DNA of 64,000 nt, taken from contig NC_018945.1 of assembly GCF_000304475.1 (NCBI RefSeq), positions 186,001 to 250,000 of the forward strand. The letters are read 5' to 3'. Shown here in pieces: positions 9,192-18,353 of the stretch (the stretch's first letter is position 1; every line of letters begins with the position of its first letter). The notes under the pieces were generated by a model. That model saw only the letters and a program-made list of their open reading frames with translations. It made no database searches and had not been told where the DNA came from. A program made the position numbers and the translations under genes. The stretch is from Kazachstania africana CBS 2517. Lineage: Eukaryota; Ascomycota; Saccharomycetes; Saccharomycetales; Saccharomycetaceae.

Positions 9192-11696
9192 TTAACTGCT
9201 ATTTGTACTATTTGATACGTTATCATCAAATAAGTAGTTATAGACATCATCCATTGTAGTAGTATTAAAAAGGCCCCCAGTTAGGCCTAATGCGTTTAAT
9301 GCAGTATTGTCATTCCAATTTATATTCCCTCCATTAAATTGTTGATTTGGAGATCGGGTCAGTATATTCGGTGAATTTGAAACCAATGTATCTGTAGATG
9401 TTATTCCTGCCTTATCAAGCGATTGCGTTCCTTGCTGACCTATTTCTTGCTCATCTATTTCTTTTGAAGGAGGTACTAATTGGCTATTATTCTCTCGTAC
9501 CATGGATGGAAGCAAGTGTGTATTATTTTTCGGTGGTACTAGCGATGTTTGTGAGAAGAAAGGTATTGATATAGGTACATTGTTGCCCATGGAATTTAAG
9601 CTTGGGGAGGTAGCTGATGCAGATAAAAGGTTTATTAGGTCAGTATAACTCTTTGCAGGCTTGTAATGTGCCGAAGTGGGAAAATGATATATTTCCGCTT
9701 CAGATGGATACTGTATTGGTATATGGGATGGTAGTTTGGCTATCAACTGTTTCGGACTATCATTTGGTAGTACTGGGGTATTTGGATTAGGGCTATTTTT
9801 ATCAAAGGGTATCAAAGAATAATTTATAGGATGTTCATTAGACACTACATTATTGTTATTCACGGCTGAGTTCGGATTGATCTGTAACAAGACACTTTCC
9901 AATAAGTTACGGAATGCATCAAAGATATCAAAGTTGTAAGTTTTTCTCTTGCCAGTTAAGTAAGTCATCATTTCATTTAATTTTCTGAGTTGATTTGAAG
10001 ATACCAAAAATTGTTTATTACTCATTTGCCCTGAAGCTGCATCATTTAATGTATAAAGTAACTTTATGGGTAGGATGGAAACGTGGAAAATATGTGAAAT
10101 GCAAGCCCAGACAACAAATGGGCTCAATAAAGAGTTATTTTCAGGATCTAAAATAAAGTTGTCAACCATATTAATGAAATCATTGACCGAGTCATTGATA
10201 AAATCCAAACACTCGTTATCTCCAATTTCATTCAAGTTTAAAAGATATTTCTTGATCATGTAGATAGTTAAAGCACTTTTATAAGAATCGAAGAAGAAAT
10301 CAAAAGTTTTATCAATTTTGAAAGTATCATTTAAATCAAAAACACTTCTACCCTTTTGAGTAAAAGCAATAATTTTTTTGCAGTGGGATTTGACGTTGTA
10401 AAACCTTCTCTTTGAATTTTTATTTGGCATTGAATCCAGATTTGACATGAAATCTGAAGCTAAATTGAAAACGTCTAGATTAGATTTTAGATTATTGAAA
10501 AACAAGAAATCATTATTACTAAATCCTGACATGTCGATAGTACTCACTTCTGTCTGAATAAACATCGAATTTATAGTATTTGGTCTATCAAAAAGCAGGT
10601 TCAGTTTAATTTGTTGTTTAATTAAAGACCACCATATTGTTTTTCTTCTTATAAGAAGACGATTATCTTGATTGAATTTCTCCGTATTATCATTTAATTT
10701 GAAATCATAATTTAAGCCCAAGGAAATAGCCATGTTAATGGCGCTTGAATTGAATTGATAACTTGAATTGAAATTGCTTTTCCAGAAAAGATAGATAGAT
10801 ACGAGGTTCATTACTATAAGTAGATCTATAGAACCATTTGATAGAAATGAACAGCCATTGTTAGAGAAAAAATTATGACAATGTTGATAATAGTATGTGT
10901 CAATTTCATTTGACTCACCCTCGTGGCACCATGCACCAATCGTAAGGATTATATTCATTAAAAGTTGCCAGTACTGTGTCTCATTTTTCGAATGAACGCT
11001 CTTTTTATCTGTATACATTGACATAAACCAATCTTCATCAACTATTGGGTTAAAAGGATGGAAATTTTCGAAAAATGATCTAATATATCTTTTCATAGTA
11101 GTTTTCTTTGTAAGATTGACGCTGCTTGATATCTGAGCATTGGGAATACCGTATAAATTTTTATTTGATATGTTATTATTTTCCAAAAGCATAATTATGT
11201 TCAAATTTTTTATTGATCTGAATAAAGATATCGTTGAATTTGGACCAAAATAACCATTATAAGATTTGTCAGTGATATGTTTCATTATTGACTGGCCGTG
11301 ATTAACTCTATCATTTTTTTCCTCCCAGTCGAAGCCATATAGGAGGTTTTCGACTGAATCATCTATCGGTATAGTAACATTTGCCTTATTAATTTTTTTA
11401 TCATCCTCTTCATTGTTAGTAAGATAAGCATTATCAAAATCGCTCTTACTTGAATCGATATTGAATCTTTTAACTAAATTACCTATATTTTCACCAGGGA
11501 ACAATTTACCAAATAGTATAGTTAAATTATTTAATTTTTTTTCCACTTCAGTTAGATGTGCTCTTGTCAGAGGAGATCTCTTCGCTCTAGGAGAATATGT
11601 ACATGTGAGATTATTCTTTAAACATTTGAAACAACTGGGTTTCTCTTTCGAGCACCTCAATTTTTTTACTCTGCAGATATCACAAGCTTGCTCCAT
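9192..11696 (-). CDS. GAL4: Gal4 transcription activator
   Basis: An 834-residue Zn2Cys6 activator (Gal4 is 881). The six zinc cysteines are at 5, 8, 15, 22, 25 and 32, with the Gal4-typical K-K-L-R-C-S-K-E-K and the linker [12 protein letters not shown] fungal transcription-factor middle domain follows (about 200-520). The extreme C-terminus keeps [16 protein letters not shown], the activation segment that Gal80 binds. This strongly suggests intact galactose-type regulation by Gal80 and Gal3. The protein begins M-E-Q-A-C, several residues shorter than S. cerevisiae Gal4; an in-frame TGA four codons upstream fixes this start. It is divergent from SGS1 and next to GYP5, as in the ancestral order. 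Confidence 0.95.
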   Translation of the reverse strand: MEQACDICRVKKLRCSKEKPSCFKCLKNNLTCTYSPRAKRSPLTRAHLTEVEKKLNNLTILFGKLFPGENIGNLVKRFNIDSSKSDFDNAYLTNNEEDDKKINKANVTIPIDDSVENLLYGFDWEEKNDRVNHGQSIMKHITDKSYNGYFGPNSTISLFRSIKNLNIIMLLENNNISNKNLYGIPNAQISSSVNLTKKTTMKRYIRSFFENFHPFNPIVDEDWFMSMYTDKKSVHSKNETQYWQLLMNIILTIGAWCHEGESNEIDTYYYQHCHNFFSNNGCSFLSNGSIDLLIVMNLVSIYLFWKSNFNSSYQFNSSAINMAISLGLNYDFKLNDNTEKFNQDNRLLIRRKTIWWSLIKQQIKLNLLFDRPNTINSMFIQTEVSTIDMSGFSNNDFLFFNNLKSNLDVFNLASDFMSNLDSMPNKNSKRRFYNVKSHCKKIIAFTQKGRSVFDLNDTFKIDKTFDFFFDSYKSALTIYMIKKYLLNLNEIGDNECLDFINDSVNDFINMVDNFILDPENNSLLSPFVVWACISHIFHVSILPIKLLYTLNDAASGQMSNKQFLVSSNQLRKLNEMMTYLTGKRKTYNFDIFDAFRNLLESVLLQINPNSAVNNNNVVSNEHPINYSLIPFDKNSPNPNTPVLPNDSPKQLIAKLPSHIPIQYPSEAEIYHFPTSAHYKPAKSYTDLINLLSASATSPSLNSMGNNVPISIPFFSQTSLVPPKNNTHLLPSMVRENNSQLVPPSKEIDEQEIGQQGTQSLDKAGITSTDTLVSNSPNILTRSPNQQFNGGNINWNDNTALNALGLTGGLFNTTTMDDVYNYLFDDNVSNSTNSS

Positions 11697-12406
11697 GTTA
11701 GTTATTCAATACACTTTCCGCTATGGATATGAAGACTATAGCCTTTGGACCATATAAAAAAGAGATAAATAGAAAAATACAGCAAAAAGGGTGGCTAGAA
11801 ATGCTTTTTTGAGTGCGGGAGATATCGTTAGCTATGAAATACTAGTACGCTTTTAATAAAACAAAGCTTTATATATTGCTGATGACTTTAATTATTTATT
11901 GTTTTGTCATAAAATCTCACTTTAGTTTCCAATCTATATTGACTACAATTTGCCGCATTTTTGGAATAATAATACTCATCATGGTGGGGAAAAAAAATCT
12001 ATATGTGTATGAGTCCGCTGCGGTTATTTCTCAGTGACTCTGTCTGATTTGTTTTGTTGTCTTTTTTTTGTTTTTTTCTCTGTCATTTCCGGGCCGATCG
12101 GAAAGGCCGGGGTTTTTTACCCTAATTCACTTTTGGCGGTAGTCGGGCACTTAACGTGCCAGCCCTGACATTTTTTGGTTTATAACCCTGGTTGGTTCCC
12201 AAACCCTGGGCATACGCGTTAAACGGAAGAAAAGAAAAAATTTCTTGCCGCCAACCATTTTCAGTGTAATCCATAGCACTTTAAGAAGTCACTTGAACGA
12301 ATAGTTGTGCTCATATTACATTCTACTTAGCTACATGAGAATAGTATGTGTACTGTGGAGTGAGATAGAAGAGCCGTAAATTTATAGAAGGAAGCAATCT
12401 GGGTTC
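11697..12406. promoter_or_regulatory. Divergent GAL4/SGS1 promoter
   Basis: About 710 bases between two divergent starts. It contains T-rich tracts, a GC-rich patch at about 12090-12115, and an ACGCGT MCB element at 12214-12219, about 190 bases upstream of the SGS1 ATG. MCB sites bind MBF and drive G1/S expression, which would suit a replication-repair helicase. I found no CGG-N11-CCG Gal4 site. No part of this region encodes the Sgs1 residues that are missing from the neighbouring gene. Confidence 0.55.
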
Positions 12407-15028
12407 ATGGTAAATCACAGTGACGATACATTGATCGCTTTACAGAATGAGCTGATCAAGGAATTGAAATCGTATAACCTCGAAATCAGTAATAAATGCA
12501 ATGTTTTGGGAACTACAGCGCTTTCAAAAGATCAGAAATCGCGTCATATTGAGAATGAATTAGGTCCTAGGATTAATTCCATTCATTCAAAAATTTCAAA
12601 GCTGGGTAATGACATTGACGGCAGAGTACCGAGATTGTCAACTGTGATCTCTAGCGATGATGATGCTAACAACGATGGCATTTTTCAATTTAATATGAAC
12701 AACTCATTACCCAGTACTGACGACGATTTTGAGATAGTGGCAAATTTCAAGGATGATTCAATTGATGAACTAGAATTTGATGGAGAAGAAGAAGAAAAAG
12801 AAGAAGATGATGATGATGATGATGTACAGATCATTGAAGAACGGTCAAAAATTCCGCCCATTGTTGAAACGTCCCTTTCTCAAAATGTGAGAGGGACGTT
12901 AGACATCCCTCCGTCTTTCCAAGACGATGAGGACAATATCTCAATTCAAGAAATATTAAGCGATTATGATATATCGTCATTGGACGATCTCGCTCAACAA
13001 CCTTTATTGTCTAATGATAACAGGTCGTCTGAAGATGATTACAATCACCTGTGGTCAGGCGAACTGGTTTACAAGCTTCAAAATGTTTTTAAGTTACCAA
13101 ATTTTAGAAGTGATCAATTATCCGCAATCAATGCAACTCTTTCGGGCGATGATGTGTTCATATTGATGCCAACAGGAGGTGGCAAATCGTTATGCTATCA
13201 ACTTCCCTCAATTATTCGGTCTGGAGTGACATGTGGGACAACAATTGTTATATCTCCCTTGATTTCCCTAATGCAAGATCAAATTGATCATTTATTACAA
13301 TTGAACATCAAAGCATGTAGCATAAGTTCAAAATTATCTACATCACAAAGGAATTTTTATTTTAGTCTATTTGCCAACGGTGATTTAGATTTATTGTATA
13401 TTTCACCTGAAATGTTAACAGCCTCTAAGAAATTCAAGACGACACTTGATAAACTGCATAAATCTCGGAAGTTGGCAAGGATAGCAGTAGACGAAGCACA
13501 CTGTCTCTCCAATTGGGGACATGATTTTAGACCAGATTATAAAAACTTAGATTATTTTAGAATAAACTATCCTGATATTCCAATAGTTGCATTAACCGCC
13601 ACGGCAAACAATCTTGTACAGGACGATATAATAAGAAATTTGAGATTGGGACGTCCGCTTGTCTTAAAGCAAAGTTTCAATAGAAATAATTTATTCTATG
13701 AAGTATTGCCAAAGGATAAAAAGATAGTGACATCACAAATTGCAAGTTATATCTTGAACGATTTTAAAAGTCAATCAGGAATAGTTTATTGCCATTCAAA
13801 GGACACATGCGAGAAAGTATCAATGGCTTTGACTCAAATGGGTGTAAAAGCTTCTTTTTATCACGCTGGAATGACCAATAAACAAAGAGACCATGTTCAA
13901 AAATTATGGCAATCTAATCGATATCAAGTTATATGTGCCACTGTTGCATTTGGAATGGGGATAGATAAAGCTGATGTCCGATTTGTGATTCATTATACCG
14001 TTCCAAGATCTTTAGAGGGCTACTATCAAGAAACTGGGAGAGCAGGAAGAGATGGGAACTTTTCATACTGTATCACATTTTATTCATTCAATGACGTTAG
14101 ATCTTTACAAAAACTGATCCAAACAGATAAAGGTCTCAATAAAGAAAATAAATTAACACACCTAGATAAATTGCAACATGTGATGGCATACTGTGAAAAT
14201 ACGATAAACTGTAGAAGAAAACAGATATTATCATATTTTAATGAAGAGTTTGATGTGAACTTATGCCATAAGAATTGTGATAACTGTCTTAGAAATGTTG
14301 ATGGTAATTCAAATGTGGTCGAAAGTGATGTTACTGACGCCTCTATCAGCATTATCAATCTTGTTCAGTCGATACAGAACGAAAGAGTAACTATCATATA
14401 TTGCCAAGATATTCTTAGAGGCTCTAAAATGACCAAGATTGTTCAAGCAGGGCATGATAAGTTGCCAGAACATGGTATATTGAAAAGTAATAAAAAAGAA
14501 AATTTAGAAAGGATATTTTTCCATCTAGTGACAAAAAATATTTTACAAGAATATTCTATAGTTAATAAGAGTGGATTTGGATCAAATTATGTGAAGTTAG
14601 GGAAAATGGCTGCACAATTGAAAAAGGGCATCTTAAAAGTCAAACTGAAACTTGTGACCATGCCGTCTACTCCCTCTGGGGAAAATTCTGCTCTCGTCGG
14701 AAAAACAGATGATAACAATGCCGTGTCAAATGGATCATTTTTTCGAAACTTAATTCAGGAAAGGTTCCATCTCAAGGCCTCTTCACATCTAGTAAACCAG
14801 AATGCCTCACACTTAAGGCTGCCAGAAATGAGATGGGGATATAGCGGTGAAAACTATCAAGAAATGGAAAAAAATCAGAAAATAGTGAACGAGCTGAAAT
14901 ATCACCAAAGAACACCATTGGAAGAGGATACTGTCGGTACAAATACAACATCTTCCATTAGAAAAAGGAGAAGCTTCTCTAAAAAGAAATCCTATAGAAC
15001 TCGCAGAAGAAAAAAGTGGAAGTCATAA
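12407..15028 (+). CDS. SGS1: RecQ-family DNA helicase, shortened Sgs1
   Basis: A RecQ helicase of 873 residues against 1447 in S. cerevisiae Sgs1. Walker A (M-P-T-G-G-G-K-S) is near residue 254, followed by D-E-A-H and the R-A-G-R-D motif VI. Then comes the RecQ zinc region (C-R-R-K then C-H-K-N-C-D-N-C) and a winged-helix RQC domain. An acidic stretch with V-Q-I-I at 140-143 resembles a SUMO-interacting motif. Two parts of Sgs1 are not seen: the long N-terminal region that binds Top3-Rmi1, and the HRDC domain after RQC. The end of the protein is a short basic tail. An in-frame TAA lies 30 bases upstream of the ATG, so the N-terminus cannot extend. It may be one of two post-WGD copies, or a reduced sole copy. 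Confidence 0.88.
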   Translation: MVNHSDDTLIALQNELIKELKSYNLEISNKCNVLGTTALSKDQKSRHIENELGPRINSIHSKISKLGNDIDGRVPRLSTVISSDDDANNDGIFQFNMNNSLPSTDDDFEIVANFKDDSIDELEFDGEEEEKEEDDDDDDVQIIEERSKIPPIVETSLSQNVRGTLDIPPSFQDDEDNISIQEILSDYDISSLDDLAQQPLLSNDNRSSEDDYNHLWSGELVYKLQNVFKLPNFRSDQLSAINATLSGDDVFILMPTGGGKSLCYQLPSIIRSGVTCGTTIVISPLISLMQDQIDHLLQLNIKACSISSKLSTSQRNFYFSLFANGDLDLLYISPEMLTASKKFKTTLDKLHKSRKLARIAVDEAHCLSNWGHDFRPDYKNLDYFRINYPDIPIVALTATANNLVQDDIIRNLRLGRPLVLKQSFNRNNLFYEVLPKDKKIVTSQIASYILNDFKSQSGIVYCHSKDTCEKVSMALTQMGVKASFYHAGMTNKQRDHVQKLWQSNRYQVICATVAFGMGIDKADVRFVIHYTVPRSLEGYYQETGRAGRDGNFSYCITFYSFNDVRSLQKLIQTDKGLNKENKLTHLDKLQHVMAYCENTINCRRKQILSYFNEEFDVNLCHKNCDNCLRNVDGNSNVVESDVTDASISIINLVQSIQNERVTIIYCQDILRGSKMTKIVQAGHDKLPEHGILKSNKKENLERIFFHLVTKNILQEYSIVNKSGFGSNYVKLGKMAAQLKKGILKVKLKLVTMPSTPSGENSALVGKTDDNNAVSNGSFFRNLIQERFHLKASSHLVNQNASHLRLPEMRWGYSGENYQEMEKNQKIVNELKYHQRTPLEEDTVGTNTTSSIRKRRSFSKKKSYRTRRRKKWKS

Positions 15029-15464
15029 TCAATATTCATTTCATATGTAGATCACCTGTATAGCATTTAATTCAGTTCATTTTTTGCTCTACGCTTTGTT
15101 CCAGTCTCTCATTATGATTTCAGAAAATAATTTGAAAAATGACTAAAATTTAAAATTATGTTTATTATCGACTTTTCTTTACTTGAAAATATATTTTTCA
15201 CTATCAAGGGAATTGATACTATGTGTAACACTATTCATAGTAATCAAACGAAACACTTGCTGTAACTTAATTGGTAAAAATGACTTGCACGAAATTTTAT
15301 TTTAATTTAGAAAAGTCTTCCAGAAACGATAAATTACGGAGCCCCGCGATTTATTGGCAGAGTAGCTAGTTTTGCTGAAGAAATACAGAAATTAACATCA
15401 TGCGTATTAGAAACTTTTTTCACAACTTTATTGACGTTATATAATTATATGGTTTATTGTCCTA
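15029..15464. other. Convergent 3' region between SGS1 and YPL247C-like gene
   Basis: About 435 AT-rich bases between two converging genes, presumably holding both 3' UTRs and polyadenylation signals. I see no gene or RNA here. Confidence 0.6.
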
Positions 15465-17126
15465 TTAAAAGCTTCTCACATTCTGGAACGATTTGCCACT
15501 TATACAACCGAACCAGTCGCCTCTTTGTGGTCTCCAGACGATATTGTTTATTTCCTGTGTCTTATTTGAATAGAATGAATTTGGAAACTGAACATTCTTC
15601 ACGGAGACATTAGATGAAGATTTTGAATCATCCATTCCTTGCATCTCCGTTGAAGAAGGATATGCTGATCCATTTGTAGTACTTGAGTTTTCAGTTGTCA
15701 TCGACCCATTTTCTGCATTATTTGAGGGTGATGCCACCGTATTTCCTGAAAAAGTCGAATTTAAATCCCAATACAATACTTGACAATCGTCACTACACGA
15801 TAAGAGAATGTATCTTTTTGTAGGATGCCATTTAATTTGATTAATTGCGGATTTATGTCCTTCTAAAACTAGTACAGGGGACTCAGAGTTCCTCATATCT
15901 AGTATTAAAATTTTATTTGACTCAGAAACAAAAGTAGCTATGACGTTGGCGTCGGTTGGAGATGGCTCTAGCCTTAATAGGGCATTTTGTTGCTGAGATA
16001 AGTCCGCATTAGAAACTGGATTCGTAGGCGGTTCATAAATGATTGTACTATGAGCTAATGATCTTAAGTCAAATACCCTCACACTTCCATCACCACCACA
16101 ACTTGCAAATAGCTGAGTAGATTTGGTGAGAAATCTAACGTCATAGACTTCACTGTCATGCGCAATTAGTTGTGTTTTTACATAGTTTGAACTTTGCAGA
16201 TCCCAAACTATACAGGTCGTATCAATTGAGCTTGATATTAACAAATTGGTATCTGTTTGGTTCCAATCAAAGGAAGTCACTGGAGGAAACTCACCTAAAA
16301 TTTGGCTCGTACTCGTTACGCTTGTACCATTTGTGATATTGTGAAGTTTATTATATTTACAGAGGGACAAATTGATTTGTTCGTCAAGCGTACCCACTTC
16401 ATCATTTAGAGACCAAATTCGAAGGGAATCCGAACTTGTGGTCAACTGCCTAGGATGTAACTGATTGGGTAGCCACTTGATATTACTTACAGGATATGTG
16501 ACGTTAGTCTCTGTAAGCTTCTCCCACGTAAGCAAATCCGCAGAGTAAATGATTTCTAATTTATTTCTGCTGTCTTCCTTATAAGACCCCAAACAGACAA
16601 AGTCATCCATACTCCAGTCCAACCCAAATAATGGGTAATGAGACTCGTAGTTACATGGCGCTAGGTTCATGTTACTCATTGGCAGTCCCCCTCTGGAAAA
16701 ACTATAGCCATTACTGCTATTATTATTATTATTATTATCACCACCGCCGTTGTTATTATTTGCAGGATTTTGACCACCGACGTCCATATTACCGTTAGTA
16801 AACCCTTTGAAGCTAGTTATCCCCATACTTCCATTGCTACTATTATGAGGACTAGCTTCAAAGTATCTTAGCGGTCTTTGCATCTGAGAATGGCTCACTG
16901 GGTAAGAAGGGTTGGAAAAGTCTAGTGGAGAATATTTCGGCGACCTTTCTCCATTGAGGGATGAACTAGCGTTACTCATAAGACCCTTATCGATATCCAT
17001 TTCATTATTGTCGTATTGCAGCACATTACTACCATAGCCACTGAAGGGATAATTACTCTGACGTGCTTGCTTCTGTGAATGAGTGTACATTGTCGAATTA
17101 TTCTTGAAATTTCTGTAAGGATCCAT
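15465..17126 (-). CDS. WD40-repeat protein, YPL247C orthologue (DCAF7/HAN11 family)
   Basis: A 553-residue protein (YPL247C is 523). The first 150 residues are low-complexity and Asn/Ser-rich, with an Asn run encoded by AAT/AAC repeats at about 16716-16760. From about residue 160 the conserved part begins with Y-P-L-F-G-L-D-W-S, followed by WD40 blades such as S-S-S-I-D-T-T-C-I-V-W-D and S-C-S-D-D-C-Q-V-L-Y-W-D. The C-terminus G-C-I-S-G-K-S-F-Q-N-V closes the propeller. Plant and animal relatives are scaffolds for kinases and transcription factors; the yeast role is poorly defined. The neighbours GAL4 and RBD2 match the YPL248C-YPL246C order. Confidence 0.88.
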   Translation of the reverse strand: MDPYRNFKNNSTMYTHSQKQARQSNYPFSGYGSNVLQYDNNEMDIDKGLMSNASSSLNGERSPKYSPLDFSNPSYPVSHSQMQRPLRYFEASPHNSSNGSMGITSFKGFTNGNMDVGGQNPANNNNGGGDNNNNNNSSNGYSFSRGGLPMSNMNLAPCNYESHYPLFGLDWSMDDFVCLGSYKEDSRNKLEIIYSADLLTWEKLTETNVTYPVSNIKWLPNQLHPRQLTTSSDSLRIWSLNDEVGTLDEQINLSLCKYNKLHNITNGTSVTSTSQILGEFPPVTSFDWNQTDTNLLISSSIDTTCIVWDLQSSNYVKTQLIAHDSEVYDVRFLTKSTQLFASCGGDGSVRVFDLRSLAHSTIIYEPPTNPVSNADLSQQQNALLRLEPSPTDANVIATFVSESNKILILDMRNSESPVLVLEGHKSAINQIKWHPTKRYILLSCSDDCQVLYWDLNSTFSGNTVASPSNNAENGSMTTENSSTTNGSAYPSSTEMQGMDDSKSSSNVSVKNVQFPNSFYSNKTQEINNIVWRPQRGDWFGCISGKSFQNVRSF

Positions 17127-17526
17127 TAAAAGAAATAAAAAGTCTATTTAAGCTTCCAATGGGGAAAATAACAAAAAAACGAGAGTGAGAATAAATTAGA
17201 AGTTCTTAGCCTAAATGACCTAAAACTATGACACGGAGCTAATTCTTGTAACCTTTCCTTTGTACTGTTCAACCTCGAGTTGAAATTGACAAACCTGTTC
17301 TCTCTGTCCCAATTTTCGCCTTTCCTAATTTTTCAGATTTCCATATTGGTAGTTAGAATGTGCGATGCCAGAAAATGTGAAGCATATAAATTAAATGAAA
17401 ACATATGTAGTATCTACGTGTATAAGTGGCTATAAATTGATTTAGTAGGCATATTATGCTGCTTTGGAGTTGAAGTGTATTTTTTATATTTTAATATATG
17501 TGTGTACATGTTAGGTTATCCAGAGA
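17127..17526. other. Promoter of YPL247C-like gene and 3' region of RBD2
   Basis: 400 AT-rich bases between two minus-strand genes. No open frame of note, no RNA gene and no clear factor site were recognised. Confidence 0.55.
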
Positions 17527-18353
17527 TTATTTCTTCGTTTGGATTTTTTCATTTACAAAACGTGGCAAGGGACTAGGACTACCACTTCCAGGACGATGTG
17601 GGTTCACCATTCTGTCTATTTCACGCTCTCTTGTGTACACTATGCCATAGGGAAGGAAATCTGGACGCTCTGGTAGTAATTTATCTTCAATGCGATTAAT
17701 TGTGTCAGGATAAAGAACAAAATAGTCTAGGATATCTTTATAATTAGCGACAACGAAACCAGCGCACAAATGTAAAAGAATAGTGGATAAAGACATATCG
17801 TGCATGATATAGATCTTACATAGAATGAATCCCACAACTTCTAGGAAAGTGACATTAAACTTAATGCGAGTTTTGAAGAATGGGATTTTCTGTTCAGTTG
17901 CACTAGTATAATAACCTAATAAGAAATAAACCCAATAATATGGACCCGACAAAGTTGTGCTTGTGGGAAAGAATAATCCGACTACAGAATATGACGCACC
18001 AATCATAAAAGCTGTAAGGACCATGAAGAACATAGTATGGATAGTACCATAACTTTTTTCAAAATGTGATAATGGTCCCAAGAGTAATAACAATTCAATG
18101 ACGAACCAATCTCTACTTTGTGGGGCAAAAGGGTAGAGAAATATTTGCAGATTTTGCCTCAACAAAATGCTCTCATCTATCATAAAGAGTCTAAAGAGAA
18201 AAAAAAATCTAATTCATATATTTCCATGTACCTGGGGTAGAAATAGAATATTATTTGACTGATAAATGTGTAAGCTAATAGCATTAGTGTATATGCACCA
18301 GGTGGAGCCAGAAATATTTTTCTCAATTTATCTTTAACTGGTGCCACATCCAT
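17527..18353 (-). CDS. RBD2: RBD2-like rhomboid, frame-disrupted and lacking the catalytic serine
   Basis: Rbd2 is a Golgi rhomboid protease of 262 residues. Two overlapping frames together match it. The first (18353-18180, 57 codons) starts M-D-V-A-P-V and encodes the first membrane segment. It ends at a TGA overlapping the ATG (18183) of a 218-codon frame that carries the remaining segments and the tail G-I-V-Y-T-R-E-R-E-I-D-R. One extra T in the run of nine T at about 18202-18210 (minus strand) would join them into 275 codons. In the second frame the protease motif G-x-S-G-W reads G-P-Y-Y-W (residues 80-84), so a tyrosine replaces the catalytic serine; a candidate histidine remains at 138. 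Synteny with YPL247C and YPL245W supports RBD2. It may be a pseudoprotease, a decaying gene, or a real gene carrying a sequencing error. Confidence 0.75.

Noticed and set aside
12090..12115. Candidate Gal4 autoregulatory site in the GC-rich patch upstream of GAL4
   Set aside because: The CGG and CCG triplets present do not have the required 11-base spacing.
18180..18260. A 41-base intron in RBD2 (GTACAT to TTTAG) that would also restore the frame and give about 261 residues
   Set aside because: There is no TACTAAC branch site, the 5' site is not GTATGT-like, and 41 bases is shorter than known functional yeast introns. A one-base homopolymer change is simpler.
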